From positions 17,223,916-17,287,915 of the forward strand of contig CM064681.1 of assembly GCA_032717465.1 (NCBI GenBank): 64,000 nucleotides of DNA, in the 5' to 3' direction. Shown piece after piece: positions 11,486-22,676 of this stretch (position 1 is the stretch's first letter; each line of letters begins with the position of its first letter). Source of the DNA: Coenobita brevimanus (taxonomy: Eukaryota > Arthropoda > Malacostraca > Decapoda > Coenobitidae). The position numbers and the translations under genes were made by a program. The notes under the pieces were generated by a model. That model was not told the origin of the DNA. It saw only the letters and a list, made by a program, of their open reading frames with translations, and made no database searches.

Positions 11486-12536
11486 TGTCACGGGGTTTTT
11501 AAGATATCACGGGGTTTTTAAAATAAATGCTAAATATTATTTAATTAATAATATTCTTCAATAATATTGAAGAGCAAGGACAATGATTGTCTTGCTACAT
11601 CAAGCAATGATTCTTTACGCTGGCTTACTTCGCCGATTTTCTCAGAATGAAAATTTATAAATTTCTCAACAGTACACAGCAGAGACTAATTACTCACAAA
11701 TGCTAATTAGTAGTACTGTTAGCCTCTGGAGAATGTTACTTCACCCCTGACAATAAATAACTAATACTAATAATAATATCAGGTTCTTGCTGATGCTTAA
11801 CTCCTAGGTGGCACAACGGATTTAAAGCTTAATACACAAGACTGGCCTAAATACCAGTCATGAAAGGCAAACGTTTATGCAAGGTAGGAGCTATATGGAA
11901 AATAAGCTTAACTGTGGAGAAATGAAACAAGAGTTTACATTACATTAAGCTCAAGAAAAGGAACTGTTAAATTTATTGATTACAAAAATAAATTTAACGT
12001 TACACTTCAAATGAATTCAAATAAAGAGATCGTACTCACTCACTCATTCGAGCTAAATTCTTACGCCTAGGAAAAACACCTTAACTAATCTGTTAAGACT
12101 AGGAAAATACAAAAAGAAATACTGGTCGATGAATGCTGTGTATCACGCAAATCAAGGGTGGGAGCTTGGAGCTGTAGTCTTGTGGAGCTTGGGTTGACCT
12201 CTCACACTGCTGGAGCACAGAACCTCTCTCCGTCAGAGCAAACACTGGACTGCCCTCATAATACGATGTATGGGCAGGACGCACAAGCCACCGGAAGATG
12301 GCGTGGCTAACGGTTGAGGCAAGCAGGGGCGAACAATAAAGAAACAATAGTATCACTCAGTAGAGGACTTAGTAACGTGCATTAAATCGGTCACTTTTGA
12401 AACAGTGACGAATGTTTTGAAAAGTATACAGCGAAATGGAGATAGAAACGGTTAACTGAGCGATACACAGTGAGTTTTCCAGTAATAGTTCGTGGCTTCT
12501 CACAAAAGGGAAATGTCGCGAATTTGATTCGTGAAA
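11486..12536 (-). repeat. LTR3 (long, 1051 bp)
   Basis: Starts TGTCACGGGG; the last bases read GTGAAA instead of GTGACA, so the U3 terminal dinucleotide is mutated. It has an ATATTCTTC variant near the U5 end (11550 region), also seen in LTR11 and LTR12. Confidence 0.9.
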
Positions 12537-12580
12537 TTACGCCCCTACAAAATTAAATTTTTTCCTTATGGGAAAAAATT

Positions 12581-12657
<77 letters not shown>

Positions 12658-13186
12658 CCTAACTCATTCACACAAGATTCACACTGTGGTGTGTGTGCTA
12701 TCCTGCTACAGGAGATAGTCGCCATCGCCAGTGAGAGAAAAAACCTCGTATTTATGTTAATAGAAGCAAGCTTGAGGGAAAAACTCCGTGACGACGGTGA
12801 AAATCCTGTACTCAGGTCAAACTGAGCGAAAAGTCGCTACATTTACACTGACAACTAATTGCTGTGTAGCGTGGTCTATGTAATACACGGTGTAGGTGTG
12901 ACAGTTGTAGTGTAACTGTACCTTAGTGTAAAATGACACAGTAAATAATAATATGGCGACGACGAAGGCAGAGGAGAAGAGGCGGCAGCGTGCGGCAGAC
13001 GATCAGCTGGCCCGCACAGCAAATCTGCTACACCCATTGCTGTACCTGCAAAACCAATTAAGGTGGAGCATCAAAAGTGTCAATGAGACAAAATTCTTAT
13101 TACGTTACAATTACTCTCTCTGCCTAGCAATCAGTACATGCTGCGACGTACATTCGAGGTCGCCATTAACTATAGCATACGATTAG
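12537..13186 (-). other. U3 3' region: PPT, small ORFs
   Basis: The antisense 77-codon ORF (12953-13186) is open. The sense small ORF is cut short by a TAG arising from TAC (GTGGTCTATG on the plus strand near 12872). Confidence 0.45.
12585..12649. repeat. (AT)n microsatellite, U3
   Basis: About 65 bp with one GA interruption near 12619. Confidence 0.95.
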
Positions 13187-13592
13187 TTTCGGCAAGTTGA
13201 GGATCCTTGTGCAAACTCGGGTCTTCCATAGCCTCGAACTGCACACGGGTCCTCAACCTGTGCCTTAACCTACAGTACTTATATTAATATCGGAGAGCTG
13301 AGAAACCTTGTGCAAACTCGGGTCTTCCATAGCCTCGAACTGCACACGGGTACTCAACCTGTGCCTTAACCTACAGTACTTTTATTAATATCGGGGAACT
13401 GAGAATCCTTGTGCAAACTCTGGTCTTCCATAGCCTCGAGTCGCCTCTGCGGAGTTCTCTCTCGATTTTCCCCCTTAACCTACACTACTTATATTACTAT
13501 CGGGGAGCTTAGAATCCTTGTGCAAACTCGGGTCTTCCATAGCCTCGAGTCGCCTCTGCAGAGTTCTCTCTCGAACTTCCCCCTTAACCTAC
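13187..13592. repeat. 101/109-bp minisatellite, U3 (4 copies)
   Basis: Two A-type and two B-type copies. Similar in number and order to U5, in line with their common origin. Confidence 0.92.
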
Positions 13593-15889
13593 GGTACATA
13601 ATATGTATGTACATGCCCTTGACATAATGTGTCTTGTGGGGCCAATGGGCGAGACGTCAGGTCCGCACCCACTTCACAATTACCCTGTCTCTCAACTGAC
13701 TCAGAGATTACAGGTGTGGTTACAAATGGCACAGGAAGGACATGTCCCTGATTAGTGGTGTTACTTTGACACACACTGCAGGAACGGACAAAACCATCTA
13801 TGTCCCGTTCCATCCCTGGCCAGAAAAAGTCAGCTCGGATACGGCCCTGGGTCTTCCTTTTGCCCATGTGACCTCCTGAGGTTGAACAATGACCCCATTC
13901 TAACACTGCTTGGCGGTACTTGGCGGGGACGACAAACTGCAGTCGAACCTCGCCCTCGGGTGTTCGTCACTCACTGTAGAGCCGTCCTTGTTTGTGAAGG
14001 AACTTGGCTCAACCTCCCCGTGAATACTTAATCACTCGACCCTTTTGTTTGTTCCGCACGGCAGCAAGTGTCGGGTCAGAACGTTATTCTTGTACAACAA
14101 GTTGACTACACATCAGATCTTGCGGCGATTCAATGATCACTGGGGTGACACAGTCTGGAGCCTCAGTCATGGTTCGTGTTACCGCAGCAGCCGAAGTCTG
14201 AGTAGCTTCATCATTGGAGCAACTGTCCTTGACTCCGTGAAAGTTGCCTACAATTAGGTCAAATAAAGGTTCTGGTTTGACAACTGCAAGTGTCGTACCA
14301 GTATAAAATGGAGATGCCACCTGGATACATGCCTCAGGGAACAATCTCAGTGATCCATCAATAAGGTTTGCATGGATCTGTCGATCTGTATACTGCTCAG
14401 GCCGAACTAGACTCTGCTTGACTGAGCAACCTGAGGAACCATTATCTCTCAGGACCTTCACAGGAATGCCTCCCACAAACCCTGACTGAACAAGGAAAGT
14501 ACTGTCACCTGTGGGAGGGCCTGTGGAGGAAGCAGCTAGCCACTCATGAGGCTGCTGAATTGATGCGGCAAACATTGTGCCTTGAGAATTATACTGGGAA
14601 GATGGAACATTGGCCATCTGTGGAGGGGGGTTCACTGTCACTGTGGGACTAGTGAACTGTGGGGAAGTACCCATACTGGTAGGGACGTGACCACCGTGCT
14701 GCTGCTGAGGAATGAAGGCTGCATTCACTTCCTGCCTCTTTTGAGCTGGTGATGAAAAAGTTTGTCCCGACGGTTGGTTGCGTGGCTCATACTGCTGCTG
14801 GTTAGTGTACTTGTTGTACCTCTTCCACTCAGGTTTCTGAGTGTTTTACCCCTGGTTCTTCCACTGCGGTTTTGGACCTTGGCCATTATTCTGAGAATGG
14901 CCTTTTTGCTGGGGTTCAATCTGAGACGGTTTCCCAGATTTATCAGGTTTTCTGTTCCAGGTGTTTTGCTTACGAGTTTGATACCCGTATGAAGTAAAGA
15001 ATGCGTCAGCCTTTTCTGCCATTTGGCTGGCATCTTTCACCTGGCAGATCTTAAGCTGTGCTATGAGCTCAGCAGGCCACGACCTCTTTAGTTGTGTACG
15101 CAGCATAAGGTCAATTATCCCCTCACGCATTGAAGGAGTTTCATCTTTCTCCATCCACTCATTTATATAAGCAGTGAGACAATCGAGGAACTGAATAGCT
15201 GTCTCCTTGTCTTGGAGACGAGCTCGCATGAACTGAACACTAGCATCGTCTAATGTGAAACCATACGCCTTAATGAGTGCATCTTTCATCATCTCATACG
15301 AGCGATTGTCTCCATGAATTCTGTGGAGAATATCGAGGGCAGGGCCCTCAAATAAACTAAGAAATTGGATCCGCTTAGCTGCCTCATCCAGTTGATACAT
15401 GTCTGCCATGTCCTCAAAACGAGCAATGTACGGCTCGATTCGCTCGCTTTCCTTGTATGAAGGAAGCTTGATAGGTGGAGTCGCAAGGATATGTGTAGGA
15501 AGAGCGCTAGTGGAGCTTGGATTAACTGCGCCAGATGTGTCTGAAGCCAAGGAATCTCGCTTGAGCTTCAGCACTTCAAGTTCATGTTTTTCGTGAACTT
15601 CTCGCTCGGCACGTTCGTGTTCTCGTTCTCTCTCTCGTTCACGCTCGTATTCGCGTTGTTCTCGCTCGTATTCGCGCTCTTTCTCACGCTGCTCTTGTTT
15701 ATATGCACGCTCTCTTTCACGTTGTTCACGCTGTTCTCGCTCGTATTCTCACTGAATCTTACGCTCTTCACGGGCATCATTCTCACGCTTCTGCTCCTGA
15801 TTATGCCGTGAGAGTATATACTCCTTAATTTCGGTTGGGTCTGTAAGACCCATATCTTTGGCTTCCTGTAAAAATATCGTGGTAGCCAT
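13589..15889 (-). pseudogene. U3 Gag-PR-IN(HHCC) polyprotein, four nonsense codons
   Basis: One continuous frame from ATG 15889 to the stop at 13589, with in-frame stops at 15749-15751 (CGA to TGA in the charged helix), 14846-14848 (GGQ to GG-stop), 14084-14086 (VVQE-stop) and 13967-13969 (S to TGA). The last three recur at the same codons in U5. Protease motif DNG. Marker residues shared with U5 are GSLRLF and VVKPEPLFD. Confidence 0.9.
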
Positions 15890-16289
15890 GTCGCTAATTT
15901 ACTAAGCAAACCGAAACTGAGTACTGACTGCTTCGCAACGAATGCTGACACAAGTAAAGAATACAGACACAAGCTAGTGGTGACCAGTCTTATCTAGTTA
16001 ACTGGCAAAGATTAAAGCAAAAATGCAAATAACTGAGAAGACTCAATAATTAACACAACGGGTATGGAGGGTACCCAGGAGCGAATAAAATTGTCTGGCC
16101 TTACCAAGAATAAACTAGAGAAAGTACTCTATTGATTAATAAAGCAAAATTCACTTGCTAGATTAACGGTAAACACCAGTAAACTTGTGCCTATAAACTT
16201 TAATGATAAATACCTAAATATGAATGAGTGAGTACTATCTCACGAATAGCTTTAGAGCTAGGAGTTAATATCCTGGCGAGGTCGCCAAT
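15890..16289 (-). other. U3 5' leader with PBS
   Basis: Consensus PBS at 16270-16287. The leader is a few bases shorter than in U2 because of small deletions (AATGCTGACACAAG near 15940, shared with U5). Confidence 0.65.
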
Positions 16290-16850
16290 TGTCATGGGAT
16301 TTTTAAGATATCACGGGTTTTTTAAAATAAATGCTAAATATTATTTAATTAATAATAATATTCAATAATATTGAAGAGCAAGGACAATGATTGTCTTACT
16401 ACATCAAGCAATGATTCTTTACGCTGGCTTAGTTCGCCGATTTTCTCAGAACGAGAATTTATAAACTTTCTCAACAGTACACAGCAGAGACTAATTACTC
16501 ACAAGTGCTGATTACTAGTACTGTTAGCCTCTGAAGAAAGTTACTTCACCCCTGTCAATAAATAACTAATATTAATAATAATATCAGGTTCTTGCTAATA
16601 CTTAACTCCTAGGTGGCACAACGGAGGTTGAGGCAAGCAGGGGCGAACAATAAAGAAACAATAGTATCGCTCAGAAGAGCACTTAGTGACGTGCATTAAA
16701 TCGGTCACTTTTGAAATAGTGACGAATGTTTTGAAAAGTACACCCCGAAATAGAGAGAGAAACGGTTAACTGAGCGATACACAGTGAGTGTTCCACTAAT
16801 AGTTCGTGGTTTCTCACAAAAGGGAAATGTCGCGAATTTGATTCGTGACA
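16290..16850 (-). repeat. LTR4 (short, 561 bp)
   Basis: Starts TGTCATGG, ends ATTCGTGACA, and has the same 491-bp deletion junction as LTR2. Confidence 0.9.
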
Positions 16851-16897
16851 TTACGCCCCTACAAAATTAAATTTTTTCGTTATGGGAAAAAATTTGT

Positions 16898-16941
<44 letters not shown>

Positions 16942-17471
16942 CCTAACTCATTCACACAAGATTCGCATTGTGGTGTGTGTGCTATCCTGCTACAGGAGAA
17001 AGTCGCCGTCGCCATTGAGCGAAATAAAACTCGTATTTACGTTAATAGAAGCAAGCTTGAGGGAAAAACTCCGTGACGACGGTGAAAATACTTTACTCAG
17101 GTCAAACTGAGCGAAAAATCGCTACATTTACACTGACAACTAATTGCTGTGTAGCGTGGTGTATGTAATACACGTGGTAGGTGTGACAGTTGTAGTGTAA
17201 CTGTACCTGCGTGTAAAATGACACAGTAAATAATTATATGGCGACGACGAAGCCAGAGGAGAAGAGGCGGCAGCGTGCGGCAGACGATCAACTGGTCCGC
17301 ACAGCAAAACTGCTACACCCATTGCTGTACCTGCAAAACCAATTAAGGTGGAGCATCAAAAGTGTCAATAAGACAAAATTCTTATTACGTTACAATTACT
17401 CTCTCTGCCTAGCAATCAGTACATGCTACGACGTACATTCGAGGTCGCCATTAATTACAGCACACGATTAG
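16851..17471 (-). other. U4 3' region: PPT, small ORFs
   Basis: The sense ORF (17140-17322) and antisense ORF (17238-17471) are both open, the latter with A to P at codon 6 (MATTKPEEK) as in U6. Confidence 0.5.
16900..16933. repeat. (AT)n microsatellite, U4
   Basis: About 34 bp, uninterrupted. Confidence 0.95.
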
Positions 17472-17885
17472 TGTCGGCAAGTTGAGGATCCTTGTGCAAA
17501 CTAGGGTCTTCCATAGCCTCGAACTGCACACGGGTCCTCAACCTGTGCCTTAACCTACAGTACTTATATTAATATCGGGGAGCTAAGAATCCTTTTGCAA
17601 ACTCGGGTCTTCCATACCCCTGAGTCTCCTCTGCAGAGTTCTCTTTTGAACATCCCCCTTAACCTACAGTACTTATATTAGTACCGGGAAGCTGAGAATC
17701 CTTGTGCAAACTCAGGTTTTCCATAGCCTCGAGTCGCCTCTGCGGAGTTCTCTCTCGAACTTCCCCCCTAACCTACAGTACTTATATTAGTACCGGGAAG
17801 CTGAGAATCCTTGTGCAAACTCGGGTCTTCCATAGCCTCGAGTCTCCTCTGCGAAGTTCTCTCTCGAACTTCCCCCTTAACCTAC
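17472..17885. repeat. 101/109-bp minisatellite, U4 (4 copies)
   Basis: One A-type copy and three B-type copies. The second copy carries a distinctive CATACCCCTGAGTCTCC variant, related to the CATACCCTTGAGTCGC copy in U6. Confidence 0.92.
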
Positions 17886-20182
17886 GGTACATAATATGTA
17901 TGTACAGGTCCTGGACATAATGTGTCCTGTTGGGCCAATGGGCGAGACGTCAGGTCCGCACCCATTTCACCACTACCCTGTCTCTCAACTGACTCAGAGA
18001 TTACAGGTGTGGTTATTAATGGCACAGGAAGGACATGTCCCTGATTAGTGGTGTTACTTTGGCACACACTGCAGGAACGGACAAAACCATCTATGTCCCG
18101 TCCCATCCCTGGCCAGAAAAAGTCAGCTCGGATACGGCCCTGGGTCTTCCTTTTGCCCATGTGACCTCCTGAGGCTGAACAATGACCCCATTCTAACACT
18201 GCTTGGCGGTACTTGGCGGGGACGACAAACTGTAGTCGAACTTGGCCCTCGGGTGTTCGTGACTCACTGTAGAGCCGTCCTTGTTTGTGATGGAACTTGG
18301 CTCGACCTCCCCGTGAATTCTTAATCACTCGAACCTTTTGTTTGTTCCGCACGGCAGCAAGTGTCGGGTCAGAACGTTGTTCTTGTACAACAAGTTGACT
18401 ACACATCAGATCTTGCGGCGATTCAATGATCACTGGGGTGACACAGTCTGGAGCCTCAGTCATGGCTCGTGTTACCGCAGCAGCCAAAGTCTGAGTAGCG
18501 TCATCATCGGAGCAACTGTCCTTGACTCCGTGAATGTTGTCTACAATTAGGTCAAATAAAGGTTCTGGCATGACAACTGCAAGTGTCGTACCAGTATAAA
18601 ATGGAGATGCCACCTGGATACATGCCTCAGGGAACAATCTCACTGATCCATCAATAAGGTTTGCATGGATCTGTCGACCTGTATACTGCTCAGGCCGAAC
18701 TAGACTCTGCTTGACAGAGCAACCTGAGGAACCTTTATCTCTCAGGCCCTTCACAGGAATGCCTCCCACAAACCCTGGCTGAACAAGGAAGGTACTGTCA
18801 CTTGTGGGAGGGCCTGTGGAGGAAGCAGCTAGCCACTCATGAGGTTGCTGCATTGATGCGGCAAACATTGTGCCTTGAGAATTATATTTGTAAAATGGAA
18901 CATTGGCCATCTGTGGAGGGGGGTTAACTGTCACTGTGGGACTAGTGAACTGTGGGGAAGTACCCATACTGGTAGGGACGTGACCACCGTGCTGCTGCTG
19001 AGGAATGAATGCTGCATTCACTTCCTGCCTCTTTTGAGCTGGTGGTTAAAAAGTTTGTCCCGACGGTCGGTTGCGTGGCTCATACTGCTGCTGGTTAGGG
19101 CACTTGTTGTACCTCTTCCACTCAGGTTTCTGAGTGTTTTGCCCCTGGTCTTTCGACTGCGGTTTTGGACCTTGGCCATTATTCTGAGAATGGCCTTTTT
19201 GCTAGGGTTCAATCTGAGACGGTTTCCCAGATTTATCAGGTTTTCTGTTCCAGGTGTTTTGCTTACGAGTTTGATACCCGTATGCAGTGAAGAATGCGTC
19301 AGCCTTTTCTGCCATTTGGCTGGCATCTTTCACCTGGCAGATCTTAAGCTGTGCTATGAGCTCAGCAGGCCACGACCTCTCTAGCTGTGTACGCAGCATA
19401 AGGTCAATTATCCCCTCACGCGTGGAAGGAGATTCATGTTTCTCCATCCACTCATTTAAATAAGCAGTGAGATGATTGAGGAACTGAACAGCTGTCTCCT
19501 TGTCTTGGAGACGAGCTCGCATGAACTGAACTTTTGCGTCGTCTACTGTGAAACCATACGCCTTAATGAGTGCAGCTTTCATCATCTCATACGTGAGATT
19601 GTCTCCAAGAATTCTGTGGAGAATATCGAGGGCAGGGCCCTCAAATAAACTAAGAAATTGGATCCGCTTACCTGCCTCATCCAGTTGATACATGTCTGCC
19701 ATGTCCTCAAAATGAGCTATGTACGGCTAAATTCGCTCGCTTTCCTTGTATGAAGGAAGCTTGATGCGTGGAGTCGCCAGGACATGTGTAGGAAAAGCGC
19801 TAGTGGAGCTTGGATTAACTGCGCAAGATGTGTCTGAAGCCAAGGAATCTCGCTTGAGTTTCAGCACTTCAAGTTCTTGTTTTTCGCGTGCTTCTCGCTC
19901 GGCACGTTCGTGTTCTCGTTCTCTGTCTCATTCACGCTCGTATTCGCGTTGTTCTCGCTCGTATTCGCGCTCTTTCTCACGCTGCTCTTGTTCATATGCA
20001 CGCTCTCTTTCACGTTGTTCACGCTGTTCTCGCTCGTATTCTCGCTGAATCTTATGCTCTTCATGGGCATCATTCTCATGCTGCTGCTCCTGATTATGCC
20101 GTGAGAGTATATACTCTTTAATTTCGGTTGGGTCTGTAAGACCCATATCTTTGGCTTCCTGAAAAAATATCGTGGTAGCTAT
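17882..20182 (-). pseudogene. U4 Gag-PR-IN(HHCC) polyprotein, start lost, four stops
   Basis: The start codon at 20180-20182 is ATA instead of ATG. In-frame stops lie at 19928-19930 (CGA to TGA), 19727-19729 (GAG to TAG in SERIE), 19202-19204 (CAG to TAG) and 19046-19048 (S to TAA). From 19045 to the end at 17882 the frame is open for about 388 codons, covering the protease and zinc finger. The protease motif is LRDKGSSG: Lys replaces the usual Thr after the catalytic Asp. Only U6 shares DKG. Confidence 0.9.
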
Positions 20183-20586
20183 GTCGCTAATTAACTAAGC
20201 AAACCGAAACTGAGTACTGACTGCTTCGCAACGAATGCTAATGACACAAGTAAAGAATACAGACACAAGCTAGTGGTGACCAGTCTTATCTAGTTAACTG
20301 GCAAAGATTAAAGCAAAAATGCAAATAACTGAGAAGAATCAATAATTAACACAACGGGTATGGCGGGAACCCAGGAGCGAATAAAATTGTCTGGTATTAC
20401 CAAAAATAAACTAGAGTTAAGTACTCTATTGATTAATGAAGCAAAATTCACTTGCTAGATTAACGATAAACACCAGTAAACTTGTGCCTATAAACTTTAA
20501 TGATAAATACCTAAATATGAACGAGTGAGTACTATCTCGCGAATAGCTTTAAAGCTAGAAGTTAATATCCTGGCGAGGTCGCCAAT
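20183..20586 (-). other. U4 5' leader with PBS
   Basis: Consensus PBS at 20567-20584. Nothing else seen. Confidence 0.65.
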
Positions 20587-21638
20587 TGTCACGGGGTTTT
20601 TAAGATATCACGGGATTTTTTAAATAAATGCTAAATATTATTTAATTAATAATAATATTCAATAATATTGAAGAGCAAGGACAATGATTGTCTTGCTACA
20701 TCAAGCAATGATTTTTTACACTGGCTTACTTCGCCGATTTTCTCAGAACGAGAATTTATAAACTTTCTCAACAGTACACAGCAGAGACTAATTACTCACA
20801 AATGCTGATTACTAGTACTGTTAGCCTCTGGAGAAAGTTACTTCACCCCTGACAATAAATTACTAATACTAATAATAATATCAGGTTCTTGCTGATGTTT
20901 AACTCCTAGGTGGCACAACGGATTTTAAGCTTAATACACAAGACTGGCCTAAATACCAGTCATGAAAGGCAAACGTTTATGCAAGCTAGGAGCTATATGG
21001 AAAATAAGCTTAATTGTGGAGAAATGAAACAAGAGTTTACATTACATTAAGCTCAAGAAAAGGAACTGTTAAATTTATTGATTACAAAAATAAATTTAAC
21101 GTTACACTTCAAATAAATTCAAATAAAGAGATCGTACTCACTCACTCACTCGAGCTAAATTCTTACGCCTAGGAAAAACACCTTAACTAAACTGTTAAGA
21201 CTAGGAAAATACAAAAAGAACTACTGGTTGATGAATGCTGTGTATCACCCGAATCAAGGGTGGGAGCTTGGAGCTGTAGTCTTGTGGAGCTTGGGTTGAC
21301 CTCTCACACTGCTGGAGCACAGAACCTCTCTCCGTCAAAGCAAACACTGGACTGCCCTCAAAATACGATGTATGGGCAGGAAGCACAAGCCACCGGAAGA
21401 AGGCGTGGCTAACGGTTGAGGAAAGCAGGGGCGAACAATAAAGAAACAATAGTATCGCTCAGTAGAGCACTTAGTGACGTGCATTAAATCGGTCACTTTT
21501 GAAACAGTGACGAATGTTTTGAAAAGTATAACCCAAAATGGAGAGAGAAATGGTTAACTGAGCGATACACAGTGAGTTTTCCACTAATAGTTCGTGGCTT
21601 CTCACAAAAGGGAAATGTCGCGAATTTGATTCGCGACA
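20587..21638 (-). repeat. LTR5 (long, 1052 bp)
   Basis: Starts TGTCACGGGG, ends ATTCGCGACA. The U3 end forms a perfect 25-bp palindrome with the adjoining T (21615-21639). Confidence 0.9.
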
Positions 21639-21639
21639 T
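21615..21639. repeat. Perfect palindrome at U3 end of LTR5
   Basis: Arms ATGTCGCGAAT and ATTCGCGACAT around TTG. The same perfect form occurs in LTR7 and LTR10; most other LTRs carry the G-to-T transversion CGTGACA in the outer arm, or other changes. Confidence 0.85.
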
Positions 21640-21685
21640 TATGCCCCTACAAAATTAAATTTTTTCCTTATGGGAAAAAATTTGT

Positions 21686-21741
<56 letters not shown>

Positions 21742-22270
21742 CGTAACTCATTCACACAAGATTCGCACTGTGGTGTGTGTGCTATCCTGCTACAGGAGAA
21801 AGTTGCAGTCACCAGTGAGCGAGAAAACCTCGTATTTAAGTTAATAGAAGCAAGCTTGAGGGAAAAACTCCGTGACGATGGTGAAAATCCTGTACTCATG
21901 TCAAACTGAGCGAAAAGTCGCTACATTTACACTGACAACTAATTGCTGTGTAGCGTGGTGTATGTAATACACGGTGTAGGTGTGACAGTTGTAGTGTAAC
22001 TGGACCTACGTGCAAAATGACACAGTAAATAATAATATGGCGACGACGAAGGCAGAGGAGAAGAGGCGGCAGCGTGCGGCAGACGATCAGCTGGCCCGCA
22101 CAGCAAAACTGCTACACACATTGCTGTACCTGCAAAACCAATTAAGGTGGAGCATCAAAAGTGTCAATGAGACAAAATTCTTATTACGTTACAATTACTC
22201 TCTCTGCCTAGCAATCAGTACATGCTGCGACGTACATTCGAGGTCGCCATTAACTATAGAATACGATTAG
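21639..22270 (-). other. U5 3' region: PPT, small ORFs
   Basis: The sense small ORF (21939-22121, starting MCVAVLLCG) and the antisense ORF (ATG at 22037, ending 22270) are both open. Confidence 0.5.
21688..21733. repeat. (AT)n microsatellite, U5
   Basis: About 46 bp, uninterrupted. Confidence 0.95.
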
Positions 22271-22676
22271 TTTCGACAAGTTGGGGATCCTTGTGCAAAC
22301 TCGGGTCTTCCATAGCCTCGAACTGCACACGGGTCCTCAACCTGTGCCTTAACCTACAGTACTTATATTAATATTGGGGAGATGAGAATCCTTGTGCAAA
22401 CTCGGGTCTTCCATAGCCTCGAACTGCACACGGGTCCTCAACCTGTGCCTTAATCCACAGTACTTTTATTAATATCGGGGAGCTGAGAATCCTTGTGCAA
22501 AGTTTGGTCTTCCATAGCCTCGAGTGGCCTCTGCGGAGTTCTCTCTCGCTTTTCCCCCTTAACCTACAGTACTTATATTACTATCGGGGAGCTGAGAATC
22601 CTTGTGCAAACTCGGGTCTTCCATAGCCTTGAGTCGCCTCTGCAGAGTTCTCTCTCGAATTTCCCCCTTAACCTAC
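22271..22676. repeat. 101/109-bp minisatellite, U5 (4 copies)
   Basis: The order A, A, B, B matches U3. Confidence 0.92.

Noticed and set aside
12537..12725. Ile/Tyr repeat ORFs over the (AT)n runs
   Set aside because: Pure translation of the dinucleotide repeat.
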